DNA of 64,000 nucleotides from Gemmatimonadota bacterium (lineage in GTDB: Bacteria; Gemmatimonadota; Gemmatimonadetes; Longimicrobiales; RSA9). Position numbers and translations under genes: made by a program. The notes beneath the pieces are model-generated. The model saw only the letters and a list, made by a program, of their open reading frames with translations. It was not told the DNA's origin and did not search any database. The DNA is taken from the NCBI GenBank assembly GCA_039715185.1, contig JBDLIA010000007.1, positions 1-64,000 of the forward strand, read 5' to 3'. Positions 7,173 through 15,819 of the stretch are shown here, in pieces; the stretch's first letter is position 1; each line of letters begins with the position of its first letter.

Positions 7173-9338
7173 ATGTCGCTCGATCATCGCCCGTGGCGCG
7201 GCACCGTTCTCGTTGCGTGCGCGGCCCTGCTGGCCGCCTGCGCGGATGCCGGCGATTCCCCCGAAGCACGCGCGCTCGCCGCCGCCGACCGCTACGCCGA
7301 GGCATACTTCGAGCAGTTCCCCGAGGAGGCCTTCGAGGCGGGCTACTCGGGCGCGCCCGCGGACCGCTGGAGCGACCGCTCGGCGGAGGCGCTGGCGGCG
7401 TGGGCCGCCACCGAGGACGGCCTGCTCGCGGAGCTACGCGCGATCGACCCCGCGGAGCTCGCGGGCACCGACGCCGAGATCCCCTACGCCTACGCGCTGG
7501 ACCGGCTGGAGGCCTCGGAAGGCCGACGCGTGTGCCGGCTGGAGCTGTGGAACGTGAGCCCCACGTGGACCGGCTGGCCCGAGGCGTTCCCCACCGTGCT
7601 CGGCCAGCAGCCGGTGGACACCGAAGCCAACCGCGCCGCCGCGCTGGCGCGGGTGCGCGACATCGCGCGCTACCTGGACACCGAGATCGCGAACCTGAGC
7701 GCGGGCGCCGAGGCGGGCTACGTCGCGGCGCGCGCCGACGTCGACGCGGTCATCGAGCAGGCGGGCGCGCTGCTCGCGCTCTCCGCGGACGAATCGCCCT
7801 TCACCGGGCCAGCCTCGCGCGCGGACGACGAGGACTTCGCGGCCGCGCTCGCGGAGGCGGTCGACGACGAGGTGATTCCGGCGATCAGGCGCTACCACGA
7901 CTACCTGGCGGGCATGTACGCGCCGTCCGCGCGCGAAACCGTCGGCGTATCGGCCAACCCCGACGGCGCCGAGTGCTACCGGGCTTCGGTGCGTCACTAC
8001 GTCACGCTGGACATCCCGGCCCAGGAGATCCACCAGACCGGATTGCGCGAGATGGAGCGGATCCAGGGCGAGATGCGCGCCATCGCCCAGCGCATGTTCG
8101 GCACCACCGACGTGAAGGAGGCGCTGCGGCTGGCGCAGGGCCCGGACTTCACCTTCCGCTCCGAGGAGGGGATCCTCGCCTACACGGGCGACGCGGTGGC
8201 GCGCGCCGAGGCCGCCATGCCGCGGGCGTTCGGCTTCGTGCCCGACGCCGAGGTGGAGATCCGACCCTACCCCGCGTTCCAGAAGCGCACCGGCGGCGGC
8301 TTCTACAGCGCCGGCCCGGTCGGCCAGCCAGGCGTCTACCAGCTCGGCACCTACGCCCCCGAGGAGCTGAGCAAGGCGGGGCTGGAGGCCACCGCGTTCC
8401 ACGAGTCCTGGCCGGGTCACCACATGCAGGCGCAGGTGGTGCTGGCGAGCGGCGGCGCGCACCCGGTGCTCAAGTACTTCTACAACTCGGGCATGGGCGA
8501 GGGCTGGGCGCTCTACACCGAGCGGTTGGCCGACGAGCTGGGGCTCTACACGGGCGACATCGACCGCCTGGGGATGCTCTCCAACGAAGCGCTGCGCGCC
8601 GCGCGGCTGGTGGTGGATCCGGGCATGCACGCGCTCGGGTGGACCCGCGAGCAGGCCGTCACGTACATGCTGGAGAACACCGCCGAGGCGCGCTCGTCGA
8701 TCGACTACGAGGTGGACCGCTACATCGCGGTGCCCGGCCAGGCGACGGCGTACCTGATCGGCTCGCTGGAGATCCAGCGGCTGCGCGCGGACGCCGAGGG
8801 GCGACTGGGCGACGGGTTCGACCTGCGCGGATTCCACGACCTGGTCCTGCAGAACGGCACGATTTCGCTGACGATGCTGGGCGAGCAGGTGGAGCGCTGG
8901 ATCGCCGAACAGGAAGTGGAGGCCGACCAGACCGTCGCCGTGGTCGCGGTGCTCGACGAGCTGCACGCGGCCGCGTCGGCCGCCGACTTCGACCGCTACT
9001 TCGGCGTGTACACCGAGGACGCGGTGTTCATGGGCACCGACGCCACCGAGCGCTGGACGATCGGCGAGTTCAGGGACTACGCGCGCGCGCCGTTCTCGGA
9101 GGGCCGCGGCTGGACCTACACGGTCACCGAGCGGCACGTCTTCTTCTCGGCCGATGGCGCCACCGCGTGGTTCGACGAGCGGCTGGACAACGCCAACCTG
9201 GGCGAAACGCGCGGCACCGGCGTGCTGGTGCGCGCGGACGGGGACTGGAAGGTGGCGCACTACAACCTGACGATTCCCGTGCCGAACGAGCTGGCGCGGG
9301 ATCTCGTCGAGAGGATCAGGGGGCTGGACGGGTCGTGA
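7173..9338 (+). CDS. DUF885 lipoprotein with SnoaL/NTF2-like C-terminal domain
   Basis: Predicted 721-residue lipoprotein (lipobox LLAAC). Residues about 30-580 are a DUF885 domain, a helical metallopeptidase-like fold. The conserved HESWPGHH motif lies at 410-417, a putative zinc site, followed by a GEGWALYTERLADE helix. Residues about 586-710 form a SnoaL-like/NTF2 domain (AASAADFDRYFGVYTEDAVFM). The start at 7173 has a strong GGAGGAATTCG ribosome site; an earlier ATG lacks a signal peptide. The stop overlaps the GTG of the DsbA gene, so the two are co-translated. DUF885 proteins are thought to be peptidases, but the substrate is unknown. Confidence 0.85.
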   Translation: MSLDHRPWRGTVLVACAALLAACADAGDSPEARALAAADRYAEAYFEQFPEEAFEAGYSGAPADRWSDRSAEALAAWAATEDGLLAELRAIDPAELAGTDAEIPYAYALDRLEASEGRRVCRLELWNVSPTWTGWPEAFPTVLGQQPVDTEANRAAALARVRDIARYLDTEIANLSAGAEAGYVAARADVDAVIEQAGALLALSADESPFTGPASRADDEDFAAALAEAVDDEVIPAIRRYHDYLAGMYAPSARETVGVSANPDGAECYRASVRHYVTLDIPAQEIHQTGLREMERIQGEMRAIAQRMFGTTDVKEALRLAQGPDFTFRSEEGILAYTGDAVARAEAAMPRAFGFVPDAEVEIRPYPAFQKRTGGGFYSAGPVGQPGVYQLGTYAPEELSKAGLEATAFHESWPGHHMQAQVVLASGGAHPVLKYFYNSGMGEGWALYTERLADELGLYTGDIDRLGMLSNEALRAARLVVDPGMHALGWTREQAVTYMLENTAEARSSIDYEVDRYIAVPGQATAYLIGSLEIQRLRADAEGRLGDGFDLRGFHDLVLQNGTISLTMLGEQVERWIAEQEVEADQTVAVVAVLDELHAAASAADFDRYFGVYTEDAVFMGTDATERWTIGEFRDYARAPFSEGRGWTYTVTERHVFFSADGATAWFDERLDNANLGETRGTGVLVRADGDWKVAHYNLTIPVPNELARDLVERIRGLDGS

Positions 9339-9988
9339 GGTCGCTCGAGGTCGAGGTCTACAGCGATTACACGTGCCCGTGGTGCTACGTGGGCTGGGCG
9401 CGGCTGGAGAAGCTGCGCGCGGAGCTGGCGGAAGAGGTGACGCTGGAGGTCCGCTGGCGGCCCTTCGAGATCCACCCCGAGGTGCCCGCCGAGGGCATGC
9501 CGGTGGAGGATCTGCACTACACCCCGGAGGTCTGGGCGGCGATGATGGAGAGCCTGCGTCACAACGCCGCCGCCGAGGGGCTCGAGGTGGCGCAGAGGCC
9601 GCTGGTGGCCAACACCCATGAGGCGCTCGCCGCCGGCACTTGGGCGCAGACCGAGCACCCCGACGCCTTCCCAGCCGTCCACGCCGCGCTCTTCCGCGCC
9701 TACTTCGCGGAGGGCCGCAACATCGGCGACCGCGCGGTGCTGCGCGAAGTCGTGGAGGGCGCCGGCCTGGACGGCGCGGAGCTGGACGCGGCGCTCGACA
9801 GCGGCCGCTACGACCGCGCGATAGCGGACACGTTCGCCGACGCCATGCGGCTGGGCATCAACGGCACGCCCACCTTCGTGTTCGGCGGCCGCTACGGCAC
9901 GGCGGGCGCGCAACCGGTGGAGGTGCTGCGGCGCGGCGCCGAGCGAGCTCTCGCCGAGGAAGTCTCGGAGGCTACTCCAGAGGGGTGA
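9335..9988 (+). CDS. DsbA-family oxidoreductase (FrnE-like)
   Basis: Predicted 217-residue thioredoxin-fold protein. CPWC is at residues 14-17, a helical insertion follows, and the cis-Pro loop reads INGTPTFVFGGRY. There is no signal peptide, so it is cytoplasmic like FrnE/2-hydroxychromene isomerase-type DsbA proteins. FrnE of Deinococcus is a disulfide isomerase linked to oxidative stress. The start is a GTG at 9335 overlapping the DUF885 stop (GTGA). The 3' end overlaps the convergent gene at 9972 by 17 bp. Confidence 0.85.
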   Translation: MRSLEVEVYSDYTCPWCYVGWARLEKLRAELAEEVTLEVRWRPFEIHPEVPAEGMPVEDLHYTPEVWAAMMESLRHNAAAEGLEVAQRPLVANTHEALAAGTWAQTEHPDAFPAVHAALFRAYFAEGRNIGDRAVLREVVEGAGLDGAELDAALDSGRYDRAIADTFADAMRLGINGTPTFVFGGRYGTAGAQPVEVLRRGAERALAEEVSEATPEG

Positions 9989-11174
9989 TCTCCAGCCCCT
10001 CCCGGTCCGCTATCCTGCCGTACAGGCCCCAGCCCCCGAAGATCTCGCCCACCGCTATCACCAGCGTGTTGTCCCCCGCGTCCAGCGGCAGGTAGACCGC
10101 CGCCTGCTCCTGCAGCAGCAGCCCCTGGCGCCGCGGAAAGTTGGTGCTGAACGCGTTGCGCATGGTGGCTATCAGGCGCCCGTTCAGGAAGACGCTGGCG
10201 TCGTCGCTGAAGCCGAGGCGCAGGCGCACGGTGCGCGCGTCCGCTGAGCGAATGCGCACGCCAGCGAGCACCGCGCTGATGCCGCCCTGGACGCGCCCGG
10301 CGTGGCGGTCGAGCTCCAGCACGCCGTTCTCCGCTACCCCCACCGCGCGCCACCCCGACGGCACCGGGTCGGGCAGCTCCAGCACGTCGTCGCCGGACCG
10401 CGCGAAGGTGCCGCTCAGCGCCCACCGCCCGATGATGCCGGGCAGCTCCTTCTCGACGGCGGGCGGCTCGAATGCGTAGCTGGTCTCACCGTGGCGGATC
10501 ACGATGTCGCGCACCGCGGCGGTGGGCGGGTCATCCCCGGTGGCGCCGGGGTGGTTGCCCCAGAACGCGATGAAGCCGCGCTCGACGCCGGCGCGCAGGC
10601 GATCGGCGACCAATTGCGGCTCCTCCGCGTCGCCCACGAACAGCGCCGCCTGCGAGCCGCGCACCTCGATGCGAACCCTCTGCCACTCGCGCGCGGCGAA
10701 GCGCGCGGGCGCGGTGGCGTCCGGGCCGTGGTAGATCTGCCACTGCCCGCGGCCGCCGTAGTCGGGGGTGTACTGGGTGGCATCCGCCAGGCCGGTCTTG
10801 TGCAGACGCAGGTAGACGTCCTCGCCGTCTCCGTTCTCCTGCGTCCGGAAGACGACGCCCAGGAACGCGCGCCGGTCCGTCGGGCGCATCTCGAACTCGA
10901 TGGTGCCGTCGCGGAAGTCGATGTCCTCGCGCAACGCCACGCCGGAGCGAAGCACCAGCGCGGGCGCGCCGTCCACGTCGCGGACTTCGGCCTCTCTATC
11001 GAAGGACCACGCCGGGTCGTCGAGGTCGAGCCTGACCTCCTGGCCGGTCACCGGCGCCGCCGCCAGCGCGATCAACGCCAGCGCGGCGGCGAAAGCCGGC
11101 AACGCCGGGCCGCTGGAGTCGACGCGATCCGTGCGCGCGGGCGTTGGGCTAGCGGGCGGAAACGCTGCGTTCAT
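9972..11174 (-). CDS. Secreted LamG/DUF1080-like protein
   Basis: Predicted 400-residue exported protein. A long Ala-rich signal ends near VTGQE. The first half is a concanavalin-like beta-sandwich (FRDGTIEFEMRPTDRRAFLGVVFR, then DVYLRLHKT, then WQRVRIEVRG), as in 3-keto-disaccharide hydrolase or LamG domains. The second half resembles a galactose-binding jelly roll (LGFSDDASVFLNGRLIA, then DAGDNTLVIAVGEIFGGWGLYGR). No catalytic residues are evident; it probably binds carbohydrate or a surface ligand. The start at 11174 is chosen because the signal peptide begins there. Confidence 0.75.
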   Translation of the reverse strand: MNAAFPPASPTPARTDRVDSSGPALPAFAAALALIALAAAPVTGQEVRLDLDDPAWSFDREAEVRDVDGAPALVLRSGVALREDIDFRDGTIEFEMRPTDRRAFLGVVFRTQENGDGEDVYLRLHKTGLADATQYTPDYGGRGQWQIYHGPDATAPARFAAREWQRVRIEVRGSQAALFVGDAEEPQLVADRLRAGVERGFIAFWGNHPGATGDDPPTAAVRDIVIRHGETSYAFEPPAVEKELPGIIGRWALSGTFARSGDDVLELPDPVPSGWRAVGVAENGVLELDRHAGRVQGGISAVLAGVRIRSADARTVRLRLGFSDDASVFLNGRLIATMRNAFSTNFPRRQGLLLQEQAAVYLPLDAGDNTLVIAVGEIFGGWGLYGRIADREGLEITPLE

Positions 11175-11290
11175 GGTCGGTCTCCCGAGGCTTCGTGCTT
11201 GTCTCGCTTCCCCTGTCTGGACAATTTTGGATGCATGGGGGTTGACCAGGGCTCGTGGAAGCGGCCCGGGCCCGAGCAAAGGAGGAACCC

Positions 11291-11722
11291 ATGAAGATCT
11301 CCACGATTCTTCAGCGGAAGGGCGATTCCGTAGTCACCATCCACCCGGACGCCACCGTGCTGGAGGCCATGCGGCTGCTCATGAAGCACCGCATCGGCGG
11401 CGTGGTGGTGGTGCGAGGAGCCGCGCCGGTGGGCATCCTCACCGAGCGCGACGTGCTGCGGGTGGGCGCGGAGGACCCCAGCCACCTCACGACCGAGGTC
11501 GTCGAGGCCGTGATGACGCACGAACTCATCACGGCGAGCCCCGATGACGACATCGACCACGTGATGCACGTGATGACCGAGCACCGGATCCGCCACCTGC
11601 CGATCGTCGTGAACGGCGCGCTGACGGGGATCGTGTCGATCGGGGACGTCGTGAACACCGTGCGACTCGAGGCCCAGAACGAGAACCAGCAGCTCAGGGC
11701 CTACATCCAGGGCGCCAGGTAG
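11291..11722 (+). CDS. Tandem CBS-domain protein
   Basis: Predicted 143-residue protein made of two CBS domains (about 8-60 and 72-130). Typical signatures are VVTIHPDATVLEAMRLLMKHRIGGVVVV and ITASPDDDIDHVMHVMTEHRIRHLPIV. Paired CBS domains bind adenosine nucleotides; stand-alone versions serve as energy or redox sensors for partner enzymes. Preceded by GGAGG at good spacing, which decides the ATG at 11291. Monocistronic, convergent with the FAD oxidase gene. Confidence 0.9.
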   Translation: MKISTILQRKGDSVVTIHPDATVLEAMRLLMKHRIGGVVVVRGAAPVGILTERDVLRVGAEDPSHLTTEVVEAVMTHELITASPDDDIDHVMHVMTEHRIRHLPIVVNGALTGIVSIGDVVNTVRLEAQNENQQLRAYIQGAR

Positions 11723-11737
11723 GCACGACGCGCGCGG

Positions 11738-13165
11738 CTATTCGACCGCGGGCGCGATGTTCTGGTTCATGCGCAGCAGATTGTCGGGGTCGTAGCGCGC
11801 CTTGAGCGCCGCCAGGCGCGCGAAGTGGTCTCCGTAGGCGCGCTGCACCGCGTCCGTTTCGTCCTCGGGCATGAAATTCACGTAGGCGCTGCCGGTCGCG
11901 TGCGGCGCCGTCGCATCGAAGAGCTCCCTCGCCCAACGAACGCACTCATCGTCCACAGCCGGGTCCTGCCAGCGGGCGTGCACGTTCATGATGTAATTCA
12001 CGTCGCGGTTCGGGTACGCCGTGGCGTCCGGGGCAATGCGACCCATCTCGCCGCCCACCTGCGCCAAGAAGAGCTCGCACTCCGGGGTGGGAAGCCTGCC
12101 GGCGGCGCTCACGAACGCGTCCAGGAAGCCGTCGGACAGCTCCAGGAAATCGTGCGACTTCCAGTAGTTGCGCGCGCCCGGGGTCAGTAGCGGGTCGAAA
12201 GCCTGCTGCCAGTCCACGTAGGGCGTGGGGCCGATCACGTCCGCGATGGGGCTGCCGAAATCGCGTAGCGGCTGCAGCGCGCGCTCGCCTTCCGCCATGT
12301 CGCCTCCGTGGAAGGCCGGGACCACGACCACGTTCCGGCCGTGCCACTCCTCCGGCAGGAAGGGCAGCGGCGGCGCCTGGCGCAGCACCACCCAGGCCGA
12401 CGTGTCGTCCCCCAGCGTGGGCGCGAACTTCCGGTAGAAGCGCAGAAAGTCGCCCGCATCGTCGCCCGGGTGCACGATGAGCCCGGCCAGGATCTCCGGG
12501 CCCACCGGATACAGGCGAAATTCGAACGAGCTGACGACGCCGAAATTGCCGCCCCCGCCTCGAATCGCCCAGAACAGGTCGGGCTCGTCCTCCGCGCTGG
12601 CGCGCACGCGGCGGCCGGAGGGCAGGATCACGTCCGCGGACAGCAGATTGTCGATGGTCATGCCGTAGCGGCGGCTCAGCCAGCCGAAGCCCCCACCCAG
12701 CGTGAATCCGGCGATCCCGGTGGTCGAGTTGATCCCCGCGGGGGTGGTCAGGCCGTGAGCCTGCACGGCGGCGTCGAAGTCTCCCAGCGTGGCGCCCGGC
12801 CCCACCCGTGCGGTGCGCGTCTCGGCGTCCACCTCCACGCCGTTCATGTCCTCCAGGCTGATCATCAGGCCGCCGTCACACACCGCGTTGCCGGCGATGT
12901 TGTGGCCGCCTCCGCGCACGGACACGAGCAGCCGATGCCGGGCCGCCAGCGCGAGCGCGGCGGCGACGTCGTCCGCATCCGCGCACCGGGCGATCAGCAC
13001 CGGCCAGCGATCGATCATGGCGTTCCAGATGGCACGCGACTCGTCGTAGTCGTCGTCGGCGGCGCTCAGAAGGCGCCCGGAAAAACCCGCGCCCAGCGCC
13101 TGCACCTCGGCCTCGGCGACGGTGATCTCGCCGCCGTCGATCGTACGAAAAGTGACATCCGGCAT
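11738..13165 (-). CDS. FAD-linked oxidase, berberine-bridge type
   Basis: Predicted 475-residue cytoplasmic flavoprotein with an N-terminal PCMH/VAO FAD-binding domain and a C-terminal BBE segment (VNFMPEDE, then YGDHFARLAALKARYDPDNLLRMNQNI). RGGGHN carries His88, the expected 8-alpha-histidyl FAD attachment. In the loop where bicovalent members have a cysteine, this protein has NSTTGIAGFTLGGGFG with Ser/Thr, so only single covalent attachment is expected. Members oxidise sugars, alkaloids or other alcohols with O2. The substrate is unknown. Confidence 0.9.
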   Translation of the reverse strand: MPDVTFRTIDGGEITVAEAEVQALGAGFSGRLLSAADDDYDESRAIWNAMIDRWPVLIARCADADDVAAALALAARHRLLVSVRGGGHNIAGNAVCDGGLMISLEDMNGVEVDAETRTARVGPGATLGDFDAAVQAHGLTTPAGINSTTGIAGFTLGGGFGWLSRRYGMTIDNLLSADVILPSGRRVRASAEDEPDLFWAIRGGGGNFGVVSSFEFRLYPVGPEILAGLIVHPGDDAGDFLRFYRKFAPTLGDDTSAWVVLRQAPPLPFLPEEWHGRNVVVVPAFHGGDMAEGERALQPLRDFGSPIADVIGPTPYVDWQQAFDPLLTPGARNYWKSHDFLELSDGFLDAFVSAAGRLPTPECELFLAQVGGEMGRIAPDATAYPNRDVNYIMNVHARWQDPAVDDECVRWARELFDATAPHATGSAYVNFMPEDETDAVQRAYGDHFARLAALKARYDPDNLLRMNQNIAPAVE

Positions 13166-13298
13166 GAGGGTCTCCGGTAGGGTTGGCGGCGTTCACGGCG
13201 TCTCCTGAGTGAGCGCCGCGTGGCCGGACCCTCTAAATACGGCTGGCGGTCCGGCCGAGCAACGAAGCGTGAGCCGGGGCTGACTCCGACTCGCGCAC

Positions 13299-15131
13299 CT
13301 ATGGTCTCACCGCGCCCAGCATCGACTCCGTGTCGGCAATCCAGATGTCGCGCCCACCCGGATTGGCGCCGTAGATGAGTCGATCGCCCAGCCAATCGGG
13401 CCACGACTCGCTGCCCGGCGTGTCGGTCACGCGACGCACCTCGCCGCCCAGCATAGCGACGTAGAGGTCGGGCGCCCCGTCCCTGGTCGACAGGAACGCG
13501 ATGCGGGCGCCGTCTGGCGACCAGCGCGCGCCCTCCCCCGCCCCCACGCGCGTCTCCGATTCCAGGCGTCCGGCGACGACCAGCGCGCGTCTGATCACCC
13601 CTTCCACGGCGTAAAGGAGCGCCCCGTCCGCGGCGCAGTCGCTGGTCCTCTTGTCCCCCGGACCGTCGGTGAGGCGCGTGGGGCTCCCGCCCGCGGGGTC
13701 GATCGCCCACAACTGGTCCGGCCCCTCGGCCGCGCGCGAATGCTCGCGCGTGTACACGACGGTCCCGCCGCACCAGACGGGCTGGCGCACGTAGCCGTGC
13801 TCGGTCACGGTGCGGATCTCGCCCGTCGCCAACTCCAGCAGCCCCACCTGGGTGGTGCGCGGGCCGCCCCCCGGGCTGCGCTCGAACGCGATCATGGCGC
13901 CGTCGGGAGACCACGCAGGCCGGGCGTTGTAGGTGATTTCCTCCGTCAGGCGAGTGACGGCGCCGGAGCCGACGTCGAGCACGAAAAGGTCGGCCTCGGT
14001 GCCCACGTCGGTCGACTCGAACGCTATGCGCGAGCCGTCCGGCGAAGCCACCGCCTCCACGGCGTCCCGGCCACCGTCGGTCAGCGGCTCGGGGTCTCCG
14101 CCGTCCGTCGACACCACGAAGATCTGCTCCTTGGAGCGCAGGTAGCTGAACGCCAGCCGGCGGCCGTCCGGCGACCAGGAGTGGAGTCCGCCGGCCCGCC
14201 CGTCGGTCGCGATGGGCACCGCCACGGTCCCGTCCGCGCTGGAAACCCACACGCCCGACTTGGATACGCGGTCCGAGGAGTAGGCGATCCAGGCGCCGTC
14301 GGGCGACCAGGTGGGACGAAAATCCTCGACCGGCAGGTCGGTCACGCGCGTGAGCTCGCCGGTCGCGACGTCGGCGCTCCAAACCTCCGTCATCTCGTCG
14401 TCCCACGTCGTATAGAAGACGACGCGGTCGCCGACGGGCGACCACTGGGGCCACCACTCCTCGCCCGCGTGGGTCGTTATCCGGACCCAGTCGCCACCAT
14501 CGACGGGCACTCCGAACACGTCCTGCTCCTCGCCGTAACGGATCACCAGCACGTGCCTCCCGTCGGGCGACCAGCCGTAGGGGACGTGGTCCGCGCCCGG
14601 GCCGGTGAGTCGGCGCCTGTCCGCGCCGTCCGGGCGCGCGATCCAGGTCTGGTTCCCGTGCTCGGCGCGTCCCGCGAACGCTATCCACTCCCCGTCGGGG
14701 GACCAGCGCGGACGGCCGGCCCGGTCGGCGGGGTCGGTCACGCGGCTCGGAGGGCCGCCTCCCGCCGGTGTGAGCCACACCGCGGATGCGCCCCCGGCGA
14801 TCGATACGAACGCGATCCTGGACCCATCGGGCGACCACGCCGGCTCGCCTTCGTCGGCGTCCGAGACGGCGACCGCCGTGAGCTCTCCGGTGGCCACTTC
14901 CACGACGCGTATGTCCCGGTTGCCGCGCTCGTCGCTGGTGAAGGCGACCCGGTCCCCGTCAGGTGAAAAGACCGGCTGAGTCTCGTCGCCGGGGAGGCTC
15001 GTCAGACGTGCCAAAGAGGATGGATGGTCGGGCAGGGAGGACACTTCGTCGGGCGGAGGACCGCAGGCGGTCACGCCGAGCACACCCACGAGCAGTGATC
15101 TCGGGAGCGCCGGTCGGGGGGTCGGTGGCAT
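13299..15131 (-). CDS. TolB/PD40 beta-propeller lipoprotein
   Basis: Predicted 610-residue exported protein with a lipoprotein signal (GVLGVTACG). The rest is tandem PD40/WD40-like repeats, recognisable by repeated WSPDG and IAF segments (for example PVFSPDGDRVAF, PAWSPDGSRIAF, PRWSPDGEWIAF), at least ten of them. This forms one or two TolB-type beta propellers without an attached catalytic domain. It probably acts as an extracytoplasmic scaffold or binding protein. Full-length propeller lipoproteins of this kind are abundant in Gemmatimonadota-like genomes. Confidence 0.85.
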   Translation of the reverse strand: MPPTPRPALPRSLLVGVLGVTACGPPPDEVSSLPDHPSSLARLTSLPGDETQPVFSPDGDRVAFTSDERGNRDIRVVEVATGELTAVAVSDADEGEPAWSPDGSRIAFVSIAGGASAVWLTPAGGGPPSRVTDPADRAGRPRWSPDGEWIAFAGRAEHGNQTWIARPDGADRRRLTGPGADHVPYGWSPDGRHVLVIRYGEEQDVFGVPVDGGDWVRITTHAGEEWWPQWSPVGDRVVFYTTWDDEMTEVWSADVATGELTRVTDLPVEDFRPTWSPDGAWIAYSSDRVSKSGVWVSSADGTVAVPIATDGRAGGLHSWSPDGRRLAFSYLRSKEQIFVVSTDGGDPEPLTDGGRDAVEAVASPDGSRIAFESTDVGTEADLFVLDVGSGAVTRLTEEITYNARPAWSPDGAMIAFERSPGGGPRTTQVGLLELATGEIRTVTEHGYVRQPVWCGGTVVYTREHSRAAEGPDQLWAIDPAGGSPTRLTDGPGDKRTSDCAADGALLYAVEGVIRRALVVAGRLESETRVGAGEGARWSPDGARIAFLSTRDGAPDLYVAMLGGEVRRVTDTPGSESWPDWLGDRLIYGANPGGRDIWIADTESMLGAVRP

Positions 15132-15279
15132 GGCTTCCTCGAGTCGCGCGGCGGCGGCGGCGCGTCAAACACCCCGTCCGATTCGGTGTTCCCCCCGAAC
15201 CTGCCGCTCTCTTTTCGGTACCAACCAACTCGTTCGAGATTTGAACTGGTTGCCCATCGGCCGCGAAGGACACACCCGC

Positions 15280-15789
15280 ATGTTGCTCGACGCGATCAAA
15301 TCCCTGCTCGGGGGCAAGACGGACCAGGCCGACTCCGCCGCCGACGAGGCGTCTGCCTCCGACGACGCGGCATCAGCCGAGGCCGCGGCATCGCCCGACC
15401 ACCCCGACATCAACCCCGTCCACCTGGCCGCCTGCACGCTGCTGCTCGAGGTCGCGTACGCCGACGGCGAGTTCACCGACGACGAACAGGTCCACCTGGA
15501 GGAGGTGCTCGAGAGGCACTTCCGGCTGCCTCCTTCGGCCGGCCGCAAGCTGCTCGAAGTGGCTGACGTGGAGCGCCGCAGCGCCATCGATCACTACAAG
15601 TTCACTTCGATCCTGAAGGAGAACTACGACCTGGGGCAGAAGATGGTGCTGGCCGAGGTCATGTGGGGGCTGGTGCTGGCCGATGGGGTGGTGGCCGAGC
15701 ACGAGCAGTACCTGACCCGCAAGATCGCCAACCTGCTGGACCTCAAGCCGGGCTACCTGTCGGCGGCGAAGAAGAACGCCGGGGGCTGA
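15280..15789 (+). CDS. TerB-like protein
   Basis: Predicted 169-residue soluble protein. After an Ala/Asp-rich linker (residues 15-45), residues about 50-165 match the TerB/TerB-like helical domain (VHLAACTLLLEVAYADGEFTDDE, then VMWGLVLADGVVAEHEQYLTRKIANLL). The repeated acidic A-x-G-D/E-x-x-x-x-E-x-x motifs resemble the metal-binding sites of TerB. The start at 15280 follows GAAGGA; the longer frame upstream lacks coding character. TerB-like domains occur in stress and envelope systems, but no tellurite cluster is nearby, so the name refers to fold only. Confidence 0.8.
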   Translation: MLLDAIKSLLGGKTDQADSAADEASASDDAASAEAAASPDHPDINPVHLAACTLLLEVAYADGEFTDDEQVHLEEVLERHFRLPPSAGRKLLEVADVERRSAIDHYKFTSILKENYDLGQKMVLAEVMWGLVLADGVVAEHEQYLTRKIANLLDLKPGYLSAAKKNAGG

Positions 15790-15819
15790 TCGGAGCGGGC
15801 GCGCCGCGCGCAGGTAAGC

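Noticed and set aside
7193-9334. Plus-strand frame upstream of the DsbA gene giving a 931-residue product
   Set aside because: Only the last 217 codons show a real protein. The earlier part is an Arg/Gly-rich shadow of the DUF885 gene; the GTG at 9335 is the true start.
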